Part shown: one piece after another, positions 36,968 to 45,250 of the stretch
Position numbering within the stretch: the first letter of the stretch is position 1
Layout: each line of letters starts with the position of its first letter
Assembly (NCBI RefSeq): GCF_028657195.3
Contig: NZ_JANCPR020000038.1
Location: 1-64,000, forward strand
Length of the DNA stretch: 64,000 nucleotides
Direction: 5' to 3'
Source: Streptomyces iconiensis
Lineage (GTDB): Bacteria; Actinomycetota; Actinomycetes; Streptomycetales; Streptomycetaceae
Notes under the pieces: generated by a model
The model's input: the letters and a program-made list of their open reading frames with translations, nothing else
Told to the model about the DNA's origin: nothing
Database searches by the model: none
Position numbers and translations under genes: made by a program

Positions 36968-39900
36968 GTCCTCCTCGGTGCTGCCAGGCCCGCGCCGCAG
37001 CGCGGGCGAGGCGCACGCACATGCGCTCGTCGGCTTTGTCGATGCCGACGGCACGGATGTGGTGGGCGTGCAGAAGCGAGTCGAGGACCAGGTCCGGGTC
37101 GAGGGCTGCATTGCTCAGCCGGGATCGGTAACGGGCGATGGCCTGGTCACGGTCCGCCCATGCTGCGGCGATGGCCTCACCGCCGATGTGTGAGCGCAGG
37201 GCTGCCCAATCGTCGGCCGGGTCCGCGAGCCGGATGGTGTCGTTGAGAACCTGCCGGTCGCAGGGACGCGGATCGCGGATCTGCCCGTACCGGGTCAGCC
37301 ACTCCATCGCGCCGGGCACGCTGCCGGTGAACGCCGTCGTAATGGACACGAAGTTCGCTGCTGCCATCACCTGCGGGCCTGGTCGCCAGGTCTGGGCGAG
37401 CTGCACAGCGAGGGTCCGGGAGTCGGCGGCGAATACGTCCTCGGCCAGGCCCATCAAGGGTCCGGTTCCCCACCTCCCGGTCTCGGGGTAGGTGGTGGCG
37501 AACTTGAGGTCGCTGACGAGTCCGGCCCGGCGAAGTCCGGCTGCCCACTCGCTGACGTGAGCTGCTGCCGCTCCCGCATCTGCGTCGTCGGGGACGGCGA
37601 TCCGGAGGCGCAGGTGTGGGTGTGGGTCGCGGTAGCGCATGAACCACCACTGCGGCGGGGTCTTCCAGCGGGCCAGCAGATCGGGAAGGTGGCGGGAGAG
37701 GATCTCCGCCTGTCGCTCCGGGTGGCCGTAGATCTGGGCGAGAAGCCACCCGCGGGCACCAGGTAGGTGCCCGTGGTCACGGGAGAGCACGCGGTCTTCA
37801 GTCACTGGGGGAACGGCCGGCCACTGAGCTGGGCGAGCGGCCGTCATCGGGAGGACGATCTCGTGGGCCCGCCCGTCGAACCAGTTGCCGTTGGTGGAGG
37901 TCTCGGTGAGCACGGCTGTCTCGGACCGGGACAGGTGGGAGCGCAGGATCGCGCGATGGGCACTCGTTTCCAGGTGTAGCGGCAGGAACTGATCGCCCTC
38001 GGCAAGCGCTAAGGTCTCGGGCACTCGACGTCGGGCTCTCCACTCCTTCACGGCCGCGTGCCACTCGGTCCATGAGGCAGGCAGGCCGGGGAGATCGGAG
38101 GCGTCGAGGCGCCAGCGGGCTGGGGCGAGAACAGTGCGGCCGTAGCGCACGCGGGGCAGGTAGGGCAGCGCCGTGGCGACGCCCCACGCGAACTCGGTGA
38201 CCACGGCGGACTGGGCACGGCTGATCTCCGCGAGGAACCGTACAAGGGGCGGGGTGTGTGCTCGCAGGTCGAGCGCGTGCAGGACGTGCGGTTCGACCAG
38301 GCGCTGCCGCGAGAGAGAGGCCAGGTACAGCCTGCGGCGATCGCAGCCGACGACGAGGTCGTCCAGATCGATGGTTCGCTCGTCCGAGCTGCGGTGCTCA
38401 GCGACGCTGAGCACGCTCGGCAGCAGCTCCGGTACTCGGATGACCGTGGCGTCCTCACGATTCAGTGGCGGGAAGGAGAGCTGGACGGGCACCGCTCCCG
38501 GCGTGTTGGCCGGGATCTGCGCCACCGATGCGGTGGCAGCAGCTCGGGCTTCGGGAGGCAGAAGCGTGAGGAAACGGCCGGTGATGGTGCCGATTCCCCG
38601 CGAGGGGTGCACGGACCAGAGCGTGAAGTCCCCGCGACACAGGTCGTCTACGGTGGCGGCCTCGATCTGAAGGTTCAGCTCCAGATGCGGCGGCACCTGC
38701 ATATCGTCCTGCTCACCGACGTGCAGCTCGGTGAGCAGCTCCTCGTCCAGAAGGATCTCCTCGCGTCCGTCGAGGGCGGCGGCCTGCGCGAGAGCGAGCA
38801 GACGCTGATCCCGCATGGTCACTCCTTCGCGCGGCTCCGAGTCGCTGTCCAGATAGCCGGCGGGGAACCCGAGCCCGACATCAGGGTCCGTCACGTCGCG
38901 CAGCCGCACCAGCGAGCCGATGCCGTACCTCTCGAAGAACCGGACGTGGAAGTCCTTCCAGCCCGGCGTGCCGAACGGTGCTGGCGTGAGGCGGGCCAAC
39001 GCCGTGGCCGCCTTCTCCGCCTCGCGGGCAATCTCACGGGGCAGGACAAGCGAGCAGTCCAATCGCAGGTCAACCGCCAGGGGCCGGTCGGCCACGGCGA
39101 CGGCCGTCATCTTCTCGTGCAGGGCGCGGCGAAGGCGGCGCCCATCGGCGGGGGCCAATGCCTGGTTGTGCTGGCGCACACCGTCACGGACGGCCCGCAG
39201 ATCGTCCACCATGTCTGCCACGGAGCGCAGTTCTCCCGCGTCGACAGCTTCGAGCTGCCGTACGAGATGGTCCAGGGGGTCGAGGGTGGCGGACGCTGCG
39301 TGCAGGGAATTGATGAGTGCGCCGTTCAGCACGAGATTCGTGATCAGGCCCCGGATACGCCCCGCCGGGACGTGGGGGAACGCCGCTTGCACCTTGTCCA
39401 CGAGCAGCTCGTAGGGAACCGGAGCGCGGGCGGAGTCCAGCGCGGCCTGGACCGCGGAGGTGAACCGAAGCGACACCTCCGCCGTGGGGCGGCCACGGCC
39501 CCGCGAGCGCGGAGGGTAGGGAACGATCAGGCGATCCCCCCGGACGAAAGGCGTGTTGCTCGCCACCACGGGAAGCCGACGCATCAGATCCGGGCACCTC
39601 TCCAGGCGCTCGATCACTTCGGTGAGCCACGTGGCGTCAGCGCTGGCTACGGCACGGTGCCACGGACCCGTGCGCACCTCACCACTCTGCCCGAAGGCGA
39701 CCGGCGCGATGCCGGCGAACAGCCCGTTCGGTGTCGCCCGGCCGGTGATCCGCTGGAGGTACCGGACGAACGACACCAACGTCCGACGCACTTGCCGGGC
39801 TCGGAGATCGGTGGATGCGCACAGCGCGTCCAGGTGGCGGGCGAAGCCGGGGCTGGCCTGCTCCACAACCTCGGAGATCTCCTCGCGCCCCCAGACTTCC

Positions 39901-40040
39901 TGAAGCCACCGGTGCCAGTGCCGTACCTGGTCGGAGGAGTCTCCGGAGACATCCGGCAACGGGGGCAGCTCTAACCGCGCGTAGCGTGCCGCGCGCACGA
40001 GCGCGGTGTCCGAGCACTGGTACTGCACCTCGCGCCTCAC
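36948..40040 (-). CDS. Full-length class I lantibiotic dehydratase LanB
   Basis: A 1030-aa protein that glutamylates Ser/Thr of the precursors using Glu-tRNA and then eliminates glutamate. The N-terminal glutamylation region spans about residues 20-690 (FVRYLQRITGRATPNGLFAG is diagnostic; TEFAWGVATALPYLPRVRYG follows later). The C-terminal elimination/SpaB_C domain is about 735-1010 (GWLLAQIYGHPERQAEIL; WWFMRYRDPHPHLRLRI). GTG 40040 is preferred to the longer frame (40109) because GAAAGG lies at ideal spacing and the upstream part overlaps the hairpin at 40070-40110. Confidence 0.9.
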   Translation of the reverse strand: MRREVQYQCSDTALVRAARYARLELPPLPDVSGDSSDQVRHWHRWLQEVWGREEISEVVEQASPGFARHLDALCASTDLRARQVRRTLVSFVRYLQRITGRATPNGLFAGIAPVAFGQSGEVRTGPWHRAVASADATWLTEVIERLERCPDLMRRLPVVASNTPFVRGDRLIVPYPPRSRGRGRPTAEVSLRFTSAVQAALDSARAPVPYELLVDKVQAAFPHVPAGRIRGLITNLVLNGALINSLHAASATLDPLDHLVRQLEAVDAGELRSVADMVDDLRAVRDGVRQHNQALAPADGRRLRRALHEKMTAVAVADRPLAVDLRLDCSLVLPREIAREAEKAATALARLTPAPFGTPGWKDFHVRFFERYGIGSLVRLRDVTDPDVGLGFPAGYLDSDSEPREGVTMRDQRLLALAQAAALDGREEILLDEELLTELHVGEQDDMQVPPHLELNLQIEAATVDDLCRGDFTLWSVHPSRGIGTITGRFLTLLPPEARAAATASVAQIPANTPGAVPVQLSFPPLNREDATVIRVPELLPSVLSVAEHRSSDERTIDLDDLVVGCDRRRLYLASLSRQRLVEPHVLHALDLRAHTPPLVRFLAEISRAQSAVVTEFAWGVATALPYLPRVRYGRTVLAPARWRLDASDLPGLPASWTEWHAAVKEWRARRRVPETLALAEGDQFLPLHLETSAHRAILRSHLSRSETAVLTETSTNGNWFDGRAHEIVLPMTAARPAQWPAVPPVTEDRVLSRDHGHLPGARGWLLAQIYGHPERQAEILSRHLPDLLARWKTPPQWWFMRYRDPHPHLRLRIAVPDDADAGAAAAHVSEWAAGLRRAGLVSDLKFATTYPETGRWGTGPLMGLAEDVFAADSRTLAVQLAQTWRPGPQVMAAANFVSITTAFTGSVPGAMEWLTRYGQIRDPRPCDRQVLNDTIRLADPADDWAALRSHIGGEAIAAAWADRDQAIARYRSRLSNAALDPDLVLDSLLHAHHIRAVGIDKADERMCVRLARAAARAWQHRGGHDHGTA

Positions 40041-40069
40041 GTTCTGAGCCCTTTCGTTCTCTGTCGGAT

Positions 40070-40110
40070 GGTGCTGGTCCCGCAGCGCGTACTGCTGCGG
40101 GGCCAGCACC
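40070..40110 (-). terminator. Attenuator-like hairpin between precursors and lanB
   Basis: Two 17-base arms (40070-40086 and 40094-40110) pair with a single mismatch around a 7-base loop, a very stable GC-rich structure. It lies 17 bases after the precursor stop codon and 30 bases before the lanB start. In RiPP operons such hairpins partly stop transcription or protect the upstream RNA, so that precursor exceeds enzyme. Confidence 0.65.
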
Positions 40111-40127
40111 GGTTGGTGCCGAGAGGG

Positions 40128-40259
40128 TCAGGCCACGTTGGTGGCGCAGGACCCCGCGCAGGTCGGCTTGCACCCGTCGTCGGTCAGGTTGATCAGGGCT
40201 GCGGAGCCATCTCCGGACTCCAGAACGCTGATGTCGAGATCGAACTCTTCTTTTTCCAT
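40128..40259 (-). CDS. FxLD lanthipeptide precursor 1
   Basis: A 43-aa precursor from ATG 40259, with AAAAGGAGAAG ahead. The leader carries the family signature FDLDISVLESG (residues 6-16). The core region is GCKPTCAGSCATNVA, with three Cys and two or three Thr/Ser that can form lanthionine or methyllanthionine rings. Asp27/Asp28 (LTDDGC) just before the core, or the leader Asp, are possible sites for the isoaspartyl methyltransferase. No GG-type cleavage site is obvious. It is 88 bases upstream of lanB. Confidence 0.9.
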   Translation of the reverse strand: MEKEEFDLDISVLESGDGSAALINLTDDGCKPTCAGSCATNVA

Positions 40260-40362
40260 GGGGACTTCTCCTTTTGAACGTGTACGGCCCGAGGGCCGTG
40301 ATTCGAGTGCCGCCGGTCGACGGCGTCCGGTCTGGCCTGTGGCCATGCCGGAAGCTGGTGAG

Positions 40363-40539
40363 TCAGGCGCTGCTGGAGATGCAGGAGTGGCCTCCGCAGG
40401 TGGCACCGCAACCAGCTCCGGTCGAGGCCACCACGCTGAGCGGTTGACTCGACTGGATGATGACGATGTCCAAGTCGAAGGGGTCAGTCGAGACCGCCGA
40501 CATGTGCTGCGACGGGTGCTTACTTACGGCAGAGAGCAC
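40363..40539 (-). CDS. FxLD lanthipeptide precursor 2 (GTG start, very short)
   Basis: A 58-aa precursor easily missed by gene finders. GTG 40539 has AGGAGG at 7-base spacing; an internal ATG at residue 13 lacks one. The leader motif is TDPFDLDIVIIQSS and the core end is GCGATCGGHSCISSSA, with three Cys and five Ser/Thr. The Cys spacing (Cys-x3-Cys-x4-Cys) is close to precursor 1 (Cys-x3-Cys-x3-Cys), and both share G-C-x-x-T-C and S-C. The pair could be two separate products or a two-component lanthipeptide. It ends 103 bases upstream of precursor 1. Confidence 0.85.
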   Translation of the reverse strand: MLSAVSKHPSQHMSAVSTDPFDLDIVIIQSSQPLSVVASTGAGCGATCGGHSCISSSA

Positions 40540-40672
40540 AGCAAGTCCTCCTGATTAGCGTGTAGTTGCTGGTCGGGTATCGCTGGGCGGCCGGACTCTG
40601 CTCGGCGGGCGGTAGCCGTACGCTCCGTCTGCCGAGCGCTTCTCGACCAGCCGTTTGCTTTGTGTCTCGGGG

Positions 40673-40789
40673 TTACGCTGCGCGTACCTCGTCAGCGACG
40701 GCGGCGTACTGCCGGTGTTGCCTCTCGGACAACACGAGCTGGGCACCTCCAACGGCGGCGAGGAACAGCAGGACGTGCCGAGTCGTCAT
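40673..40789 (-). CDS. Possible small membrane peptide upstream of the precursors
   Basis: A 38-aa frame from ATG 40789 (GAAGGG ahead): MTTRHVLLFLAAVGGAQLVL followed by a charged helix ending EVRAA. One short hydrophobic segment suggests membrane insertion. It lies 133 bases upstream of precursor 2 on the same strand. Candidate roles are an immunity or regulatory peptide, or it may be a chance frame. Confidence 0.35.
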   Translation of the reverse strand: MTTRHVLLFLAAVGGAQLVLSERQHRQYAAVADEVRAA

Positions 40790-40996
40790 TTCGGGTGACC
40801 CTTCGCAGTTGGTTGATGATGGGCTCCGCTCGTGGGATCGGAGCGGAGGTGTGACGCGCGCTCGAAGGCGCGGATGAGGGTCTGAACGAGACACGCGAGG
40901 TTCGGGGAAGGTCCTCACCGCGCTGCTGGCGACGGCGTAACCGAAGTTCGGGCCGCCGATCGCGACCGTCGTGAACCCGAGTTGGTGGGGCCGTTC

Positions 40997-41506
40997 TCAC
41001 GGGGGCCGGGTGGGATGACCTTCATGCAGTTCCATGAGGATGCCTCGGGCTCGGGCCTGGAGGGCGGCCCGGACTCGGCGCACTTGGTACGGCGCGCAGC
41101 AGCTATCCAGATCGATCACGCGGACCCAGCGGTAGTCGTCGAGTTCGGACTTCTTAAGGCCGCGCGGCTTCGGCAGGGTGATGGGCGTGTGGTTCGGCAC
41201 GCGTCCGCACCAAAAGACGAAGTTGATGCCGGCCGCGATGTCCTGGTCTGGCTGGGCCGCTGTCCAGTCGAGGACCAGCAGGCGACGGGGCCGCACGTCC
41301 AGCCGCGTCTCCTCCCGGACCTCCCGGCGTACGGCTTCCCACGGCGGCTCGTTCTTCCAGGCGGTCCCGCCCGGCAGTTGGTAGCAGCCGCCGTCCTTGG
41401 CGGTAGGGCGCACCATCAGCACGGCATTGGCCTGGTTAAGGATCAGTGCCAGACATCCGTGCCGGACCGGCGACGGGTTCTTGAGTTCCTCGGGCGAAGG
41501 CACCAT
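40997..41506 (-). CDS. NUDIX hydrolase
   Basis: A 169-aa protein from ATG 41506 (AGAGG ahead). The Nudix box GX5EX7REUXEEXGU is met by GGTAWKNEPPWEAVRREVRE followed by ETRLD. Such enzymes cleave nucleoside diphosphates linked to another group; the substrate cannot be read from sequence. The long frame continuing to 41929 is an overlapping shadow of the next gene. It is 35 bases downstream of the EEP-fold gene. Confidence 0.85.
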   Translation of the reverse strand: MVPSPEELKNPSPVRHGCLALILNQANAVLMVRPTAKDGGCYQLPGGTAWKNEPPWEAVRREVREETRLDVRPRRLLVLDWTAAQPDQDIAAGINFVFWCGRVPNHTPITLPKPRGLKKSELDDYRWVRVIDLDSCCAPYQVRRVRAALQARARGILMELHEGHPTRPP

Positions 41507-41541
41507 GACCTCTCTGGGGTTGGTGGGCAGGCTGCTCTGGT

Positions 41542-42453
41542 TCAGGCGACCAGAGCGAAGTAGTCGCAGTAGAGGTCGATGAGGACGTCGAGGTCGAGTT
41601 CGACGACGACGATGTCGTGGTCGCTCAGCCCCTTCGTGCTGACGGTGTAGGCGTCCAGGAGCGCGGGCCCGACGAGTTCGCTGGCGTAGATGATGTCGAT
41701 GCGGCGGCCGGGGCCTTGGCTGAGACTGGCGTGGGTGGTCTCGGCGACCGCCCGCTCCATGCCCCGCCGGGTGTGGGCCAGGTGCCGGCAGGCGTCGATC
41801 AGGCCGGCGGTGGTCAGGGTCCGGTCGGTGTCGCAGTCCATCACTCGCTCGCCGAACGGGTTCAGATAGGAGCGGTGGGCCAGGTGCTGCGGGTCGCCGC
41901 GCAGGTCCTCGGGCCGGGGCACCGGGCATTCGCCGGGCGCGGCGAGCAGCGGGTCAGAGTAACTGTTGCGGTCCATGCCCAGGGCGAGGAGTGGGATCTT
42001 CCGGCGCCGGGGGTCCTCGGGGGTGCGTACGCGGTCGGCGAGGCAGGTGAGGTCGTCGGTCTCGATCCGGCGCCGGTTGACGGAGTTGTAGGACAGGTGC
42101 GCGGAGGCGGCGATCACGTCGATGCCGGCGGTGCCCCGCACGCGCAGGTGCACGGCGGTCGGGTGCAGGTGCCAGCCCGGCCACGCGGTGTTCCAGGTAC
42201 TGAGGTGTTCGAAGATCTCGGGGTCCCAGTAGACGGCGGTGGCGTGGAGGCCGGGGCCGAGCCGGCCGTCCATGCCGAGCACGTCCAGGGACTGCTTCCA
42301 CAGGTCGTTGCCCGGTGCGCAGCCGGGGAGTTCCTGGCAGGCCACGACGGCCAGTCCGAGCTGTTTGCGCAGCAGGTGCATGCGCGTCCACACAGCCGCC
42401 TCGCCCTTGCCGTTCTCTTGGAAGTTGCTGGTTCCGATCCTGATGACGCGCAC
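41542..42453 (-). CDS. Cytoplasmic endonuclease/exonuclease/phosphatase-fold protein
   Basis: A 303-aa protein from GTG 42453 (AGGAGGAGC ahead). The fold's active-site set is visible: TSNFQENG (Asn), VACQELPG (Glu), ASAHLSYNSVNRRR (His), GMDRNSYSDP (Asp/Asn), RRIDIIYAS (Asp) and LSDHDIVVVE (Asp-His). It has no signal peptide, unlike the CdtB-like protein at 19674. Substrate may be nucleic acid or a phosphoester. Grouped with a NUDIX hydrolase and a small CxxC protein. Confidence 0.8.
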   Translation of the reverse strand: MRVIRIGTSNFQENGKGEAAVWTRMHLLRKQLGLAVVACQELPGCAPGNDLWKQSLDVLGMDGRLGPGLHATAVYWDPEIFEHLSTWNTAWPGWHLHPTAVHLRVRGTAGIDVIAASAHLSYNSVNRRRIETDDLTCLADRVRTPEDPRRRKIPLLALGMDRNSYSDPLLAAPGECPVPRPEDLRGDPQHLAHRSYLNPFGERVMDCDTDRTLTTAGLIDACRHLAHTRRGMERAVAETTHASLSQGPGRRIDIIYASELVGPALLDAYTVSTKGLSDHDIVVVELDLDVLIDLYCDYFALVA

Positions 42454-42503
42454 CGGGTGCTCCTCCTGGGGAAAGGGTTCTTGGGGGCTCGTGGTGGGGT
42501 GGT

Positions 42504-42626
42504 TCAGCTCTTCTCGTAGCCGGTGCCTAGGCAGTCGCGGCAGCGGATGGCGACGACCGTGCCGCGCTGCATTGTTCGGATGCGGCCTGCTCCGTCGCGG
42601 GTGGAGCTGAAGCGAACGGTGGTCAC
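42504..42626 (-). CDS. 40-aa CxxC microprotein
   Basis: GTG 42626 with GAAGGA ahead opens a 40-aa frame ending IRCRDCLGTGYEKS. The CxxCxGxG ending resembles one zinc knuckle of DnaJ-type proteins. It sits between the GntR-like regulator and the EEP-fold gene on the same strand, with 36- to 50-base gaps, so it is probably in that operon. Function unknown. Confidence 0.55.
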   Translation of the reverse strand: MTTVRFSSTRDGAGRIRTMQRGTVVAIRCRDCLGTGYEKS

Positions 42627-42662
42627 GGCGCTGTTCCTTCGTGGGGAGTGCTACCCGGGGGG

Positions 42663-43856
42663 TCAGAGCTGGTGGAGTTCGGTGAGGCGCAGGAGGTCGT
42701 TCACGGCAGTGGCGAGACAGGCCGTGCGCCAGATCCGGAGGTCGGCGGCCGGGTCTTGCAGGGCGGCTTCGGTGACGAGCGCCCGGCGGGCAACCGCGCG
42801 CGGGGTCCCGCTGGCGTGTGCCGAAAGGCGGGCGTCGGTGGCCAGCGCGCTGGGGGTGAGGTGCTGGCGTGCGGCACAGAGGTGACCGATGCAGTGCTCC
42901 AGGCTGGCCGGATGCGGAGAGAGCCGTCTTCGCCACCACGTGTGCGCCTTGCGGACGCTCTCTCGGATCGCGGACGGCCGAAGGTCCGAGTCGTCGTCAA
43001 GCTGCTGGGCGGGCTGGAGTTGCGACGCGCACGCAGCGGACGTGTCCGGCTCCTCGGGTATGCGGGTGCCAGGAGGTACGAATGGTCGCAGGCTGGGGCC
43101 GAACTTGATCACCTGCTCGCCCGCGAGGATCTGGAGGGCTTCGTTCACCGGCTGCGCGTTGGTGACCACGATGCGGCTCAGTTCGGCGCGGGAGGGCAGG
43201 CGCTTGCCGATCGGCAGGACATCGGAGGCGATCAGCGTCCTGAGCCAGGCGGCGATCTGACCAGGCAGGTTCCTGTGCCGATCTACGCCCGGGACGCGGG
43301 CACGGCCTTCGTTGTGCATCTCGACCGTGCCCGAAGCAGCGAGGTCGGCCAGGGCCAGGCGCACGCTGGAGTGGGGCGCGCCCAGCCGGGTAGCGATACG
43401 GCCCACTGGGAGTAAAGCGCCGGGCGGATAGGTGCCGTTTTTGAGGCTGTTCCGGATGTGGCGGGCGATCTGTTCGACGGGCGGGGAGGGAGACTCGGTC
43501 TCGGCGAGCGCGTGCAGTAGCTCCCGACCGTTGTTCGTCAAGACGATCAGGCCCTCGTACGAGGTGTCCTTCCTCCCCTCCGGCCTGACGACGGCAGCCA
43601 TCAAACGGTCCCAGCGGGCCTGGTCAGCGGGCGACCCGCCCGCCCCCTCCCGCCGCTCGCGGGCCAGCGGCAGCCACTCGGCGATGTAGGTGTAGGCGCG
43701 GTCGTAGCCGTTGAGGACGGCGGCAGTCGAGCGCATGGCCATCGGGCCATGGGTGAAGGACAGCTTCCGAACCGTGGAGGACAGGTCGCGGCGCCTACCG
43801 CTCTCCAGGGCTTGGGGGTCGTTGGCCGGTGGACACGTCGGGGTGTGAGAGTTCAC
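42663..43856 (-). CDS. GntR-like regulator with two winged helices
   Basis: A 397-aa protein from GTG 43856 (AAGGA ahead). Two GntR-type winged helices occur: first VEQIARHIRNSLKNGTYPPG with LPVGRIATRLGAPHSSVRLA, second GQIAAWLRTLIASDVLPIGK with LPSRAELSRIVVTNAQPVNE. The C-terminal 120 residues are helical with no effector domain recognised. The first residues, SHTPTCPPA, closely resemble the start of the DUF5999 protein at 45229 (SHTPVCPSA). It probably controls this local operon. Confidence 0.75.
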   Translation of the reverse strand: MNSHTPTCPPANDPQALESGRRRDLSSTVRKLSFTHGPMAMRSTAAVLNGYDRAYTYIAEWLPLARERREGAGGSPADQARWDRLMAAVVRPEGRKDTSYEGLIVLTNNGRELLHALAETESPSPPVEQIARHIRNSLKNGTYPPGALLPVGRIATRLGAPHSSVRLALADLAASGTVEMHNEGRARVPGVDRHRNLPGQIAAWLRTLIASDVLPIGKRLPSRAELSRIVVTNAQPVNEALQILAGEQVIKFGPSLRPFVPPGTRIPEEPDTSAACASQLQPAQQLDDDSDLRPSAIRESVRKAHTWWRRRLSPHPASLEHCIGHLCAARQHLTPSALATDARLSAHASGTPRAVARRALVTEAALQDPAADLRIWRTACLATAVNDLLRLTELHQL

Positions 43857-43982
43857 GGGGGTCCTTACCTGCGGGTCAGGCCCGGTGGTACCGGGCACGG
43901 GCCGATATCAAGGAGGCCAGGGCGGCGTCCATTGCGCTCTGGCTGGACAGGGTGCTGCCGCAGCCGTCGTCGGAGGTCAGCG

Positions 43983-45023
43983 TCAGGGCTTCGTGGCTTG
44001 ATCGACCAGCGGCAGCCGGGCTCGTATCCGCTCGTACGGGGCGTCGAAGCCGTTGGGCGGCACCGGACCGTTGGCGCGCGGTGTGCTGTTCGCCACGGCA
44101 TCGCGGAAGGCTGGCGGACGCCCATCGAATTGCGAACGGTCAGTACGGATACTCACGGCGGGCTCGCCCCTTGGGGCCCGGCCGGTGGACGTTCGGGCGG
44201 GTTTGACGCCGATGCCGGCGAACGCGGCGGACTGCTCCTGGGGGTACTGGCTGCACCAGCTGCCCGCGTACCACTGACCGGTGGCGACCAGGCCGGGGCC
44301 CTGCTGGACGAAGTCGCCGAACAGCTCGGCTATCTCCTCCCGGCAGCGCGGCCTCACGCGCAGCCCGTGCTGGGCACAGGCGTCGATCAGGTCGGGCATG
44401 GTGGCGCGGTGCCAGTGGTCGGTCAGGTGGGTGATCGACAGGGTGCTGCCGCGCGGCAGCCAGGCGCGCAGTGTGGCCATCGCCTGGCGTACGGCCTGGT
44501 CGTCCTCGCACCACGGCAGTACGTCGTGCACCAGGACGGCGACCGGCTCGTCCAGGTCGAACGCCGCGGCCACCTCAGGGCGGGCCAGGAGCCGTTCCAT
44601 GTGAAGGAGGTCGGCGTGTACGGCGCTGACCTGATGCGGATCGCCGCCGTCCTGGTGGCGCCTGGTGTGCTGGTGGACGGCCGGGTCGTGGTCAACGTAG
44701 ACGACGGGGCAGCCGGGCTGGGTGGCGGCGGTGATCTCGTGCACGTTCGGCATGGCAGGCACTCCGCACCCCAGGTCGAGAAACTGCCGGATGCCGTGGG
44801 CCAGCGAGGTGCCGACCGAGACGTGGGTGAAACCGCGGTTGATGATCGCGGCGGTCTTCGCCCACTCGGCGGCACCGTAGATGTCGAGGGCGGCTCTGCG
44901 ATCGCACGGGTAATACTCGATGCCGTCCAGAAACAGGTCATAGACGCGGGCTGACTGAGCGGTGGTGAAGTGCGCGTACCACAACGGCTCAACCGCACCG
45001 AGGTGTTGTTGTTCGACGATCAC
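43983..45023 (-). CDS. SAM-dependent methyltransferase, DUF574 type
   Basis: A 346-aa protein from GTG 45023, overlapping the DUF5999 stop (GTGA). Family signs: ARVYDLFLDGIEYYPCDRRA near the start, motif I QFLDLGCGVPAMPNVHE, motif II VVYVDHDPAV, then PVAVLVHDVLPW and LPRGSTLSITHLTDH. These methyltransferases are abundant in Streptomyces and often flank helix-turn-helix/ATPase gene pairs; substrates are unknown. The last 70 residues are Pro/Arg-rich. Confidence 0.85.
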   Translation of the reverse strand: MIVEQQHLGAVEPLWYAHFTTAQSARVYDLFLDGIEYYPCDRRAALDIYGAAEWAKTAAIINRGFTHVSVGTSLAHGIRQFLDLGCGVPAMPNVHEITAATQPGCPVVYVDHDPAVHQHTRRHQDGGDPHQVSAVHADLLHMERLLARPEVAAAFDLDEPVAVLVHDVLPWCEDDQAVRQAMATLRAWLPRGSTLSITHLTDHWHRATMPDLIDACAQHGLRVRPRCREEIAELFGDFVQQGPGLVATGQWYAGSWCSQYPQEQSAAFAGIGVKPARTSTGRAPRGEPAVSIRTDRSQFDGRPPAFRDAVANSTPRANGPVPPNGFDAPYERIRARLPLVDQATKP

Positions 45024-45229
45024 GCGGCGACCGCCTTCCCGGCCGCCCCGCGGCGGGGGCGGCGCGGCGCGACGGCCGCGAGGTCGGGACGGAGCTGGCC
45101 GGTGTCCTCGAAGAGCAGGATGCCGTTGCACAACAGGGTCCAGCCCTGCTCGAAACAGCGAGAGTCGGCCTGGGCGGCGTCCGCGTCGGGCGCCTCCGCC
45201 GACGGACACACGGGAGTGTGGGAGCACAT
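45020..45229 (-). CDS. DUF5999 family protein
   Basis: A 69-aa protein from ATG 45229 (GAGGAGGAC ahead). MCSHTPVCPSAEAPDADAA and then EQGWTLLCNGILLFEDTGQL are the DUF5999 signature. The conserved Cys and His at the start could bind metal. It is co-translated with the downstream methyltransferase. Function unknown. Confidence 0.8.
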   Translation of the reverse strand: MCSHTPVCPSAEAPDADAAQADSRCFEQGWTLLCNGILLFEDTGQLRPDLAAVAPRRPRRGAAGKAVAA

Positions 45230-45250
45230 GGGAGTCCTCCTCATGGCGGG

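Noticed and set aside
38256..39974. 572-aa open frame on the plus strand
   Set aside because: It is the antisense of lanB; high GC keeps the opposite frame open. Composition is His/Arg/Gln-rich with no ribosome binding site or domain.
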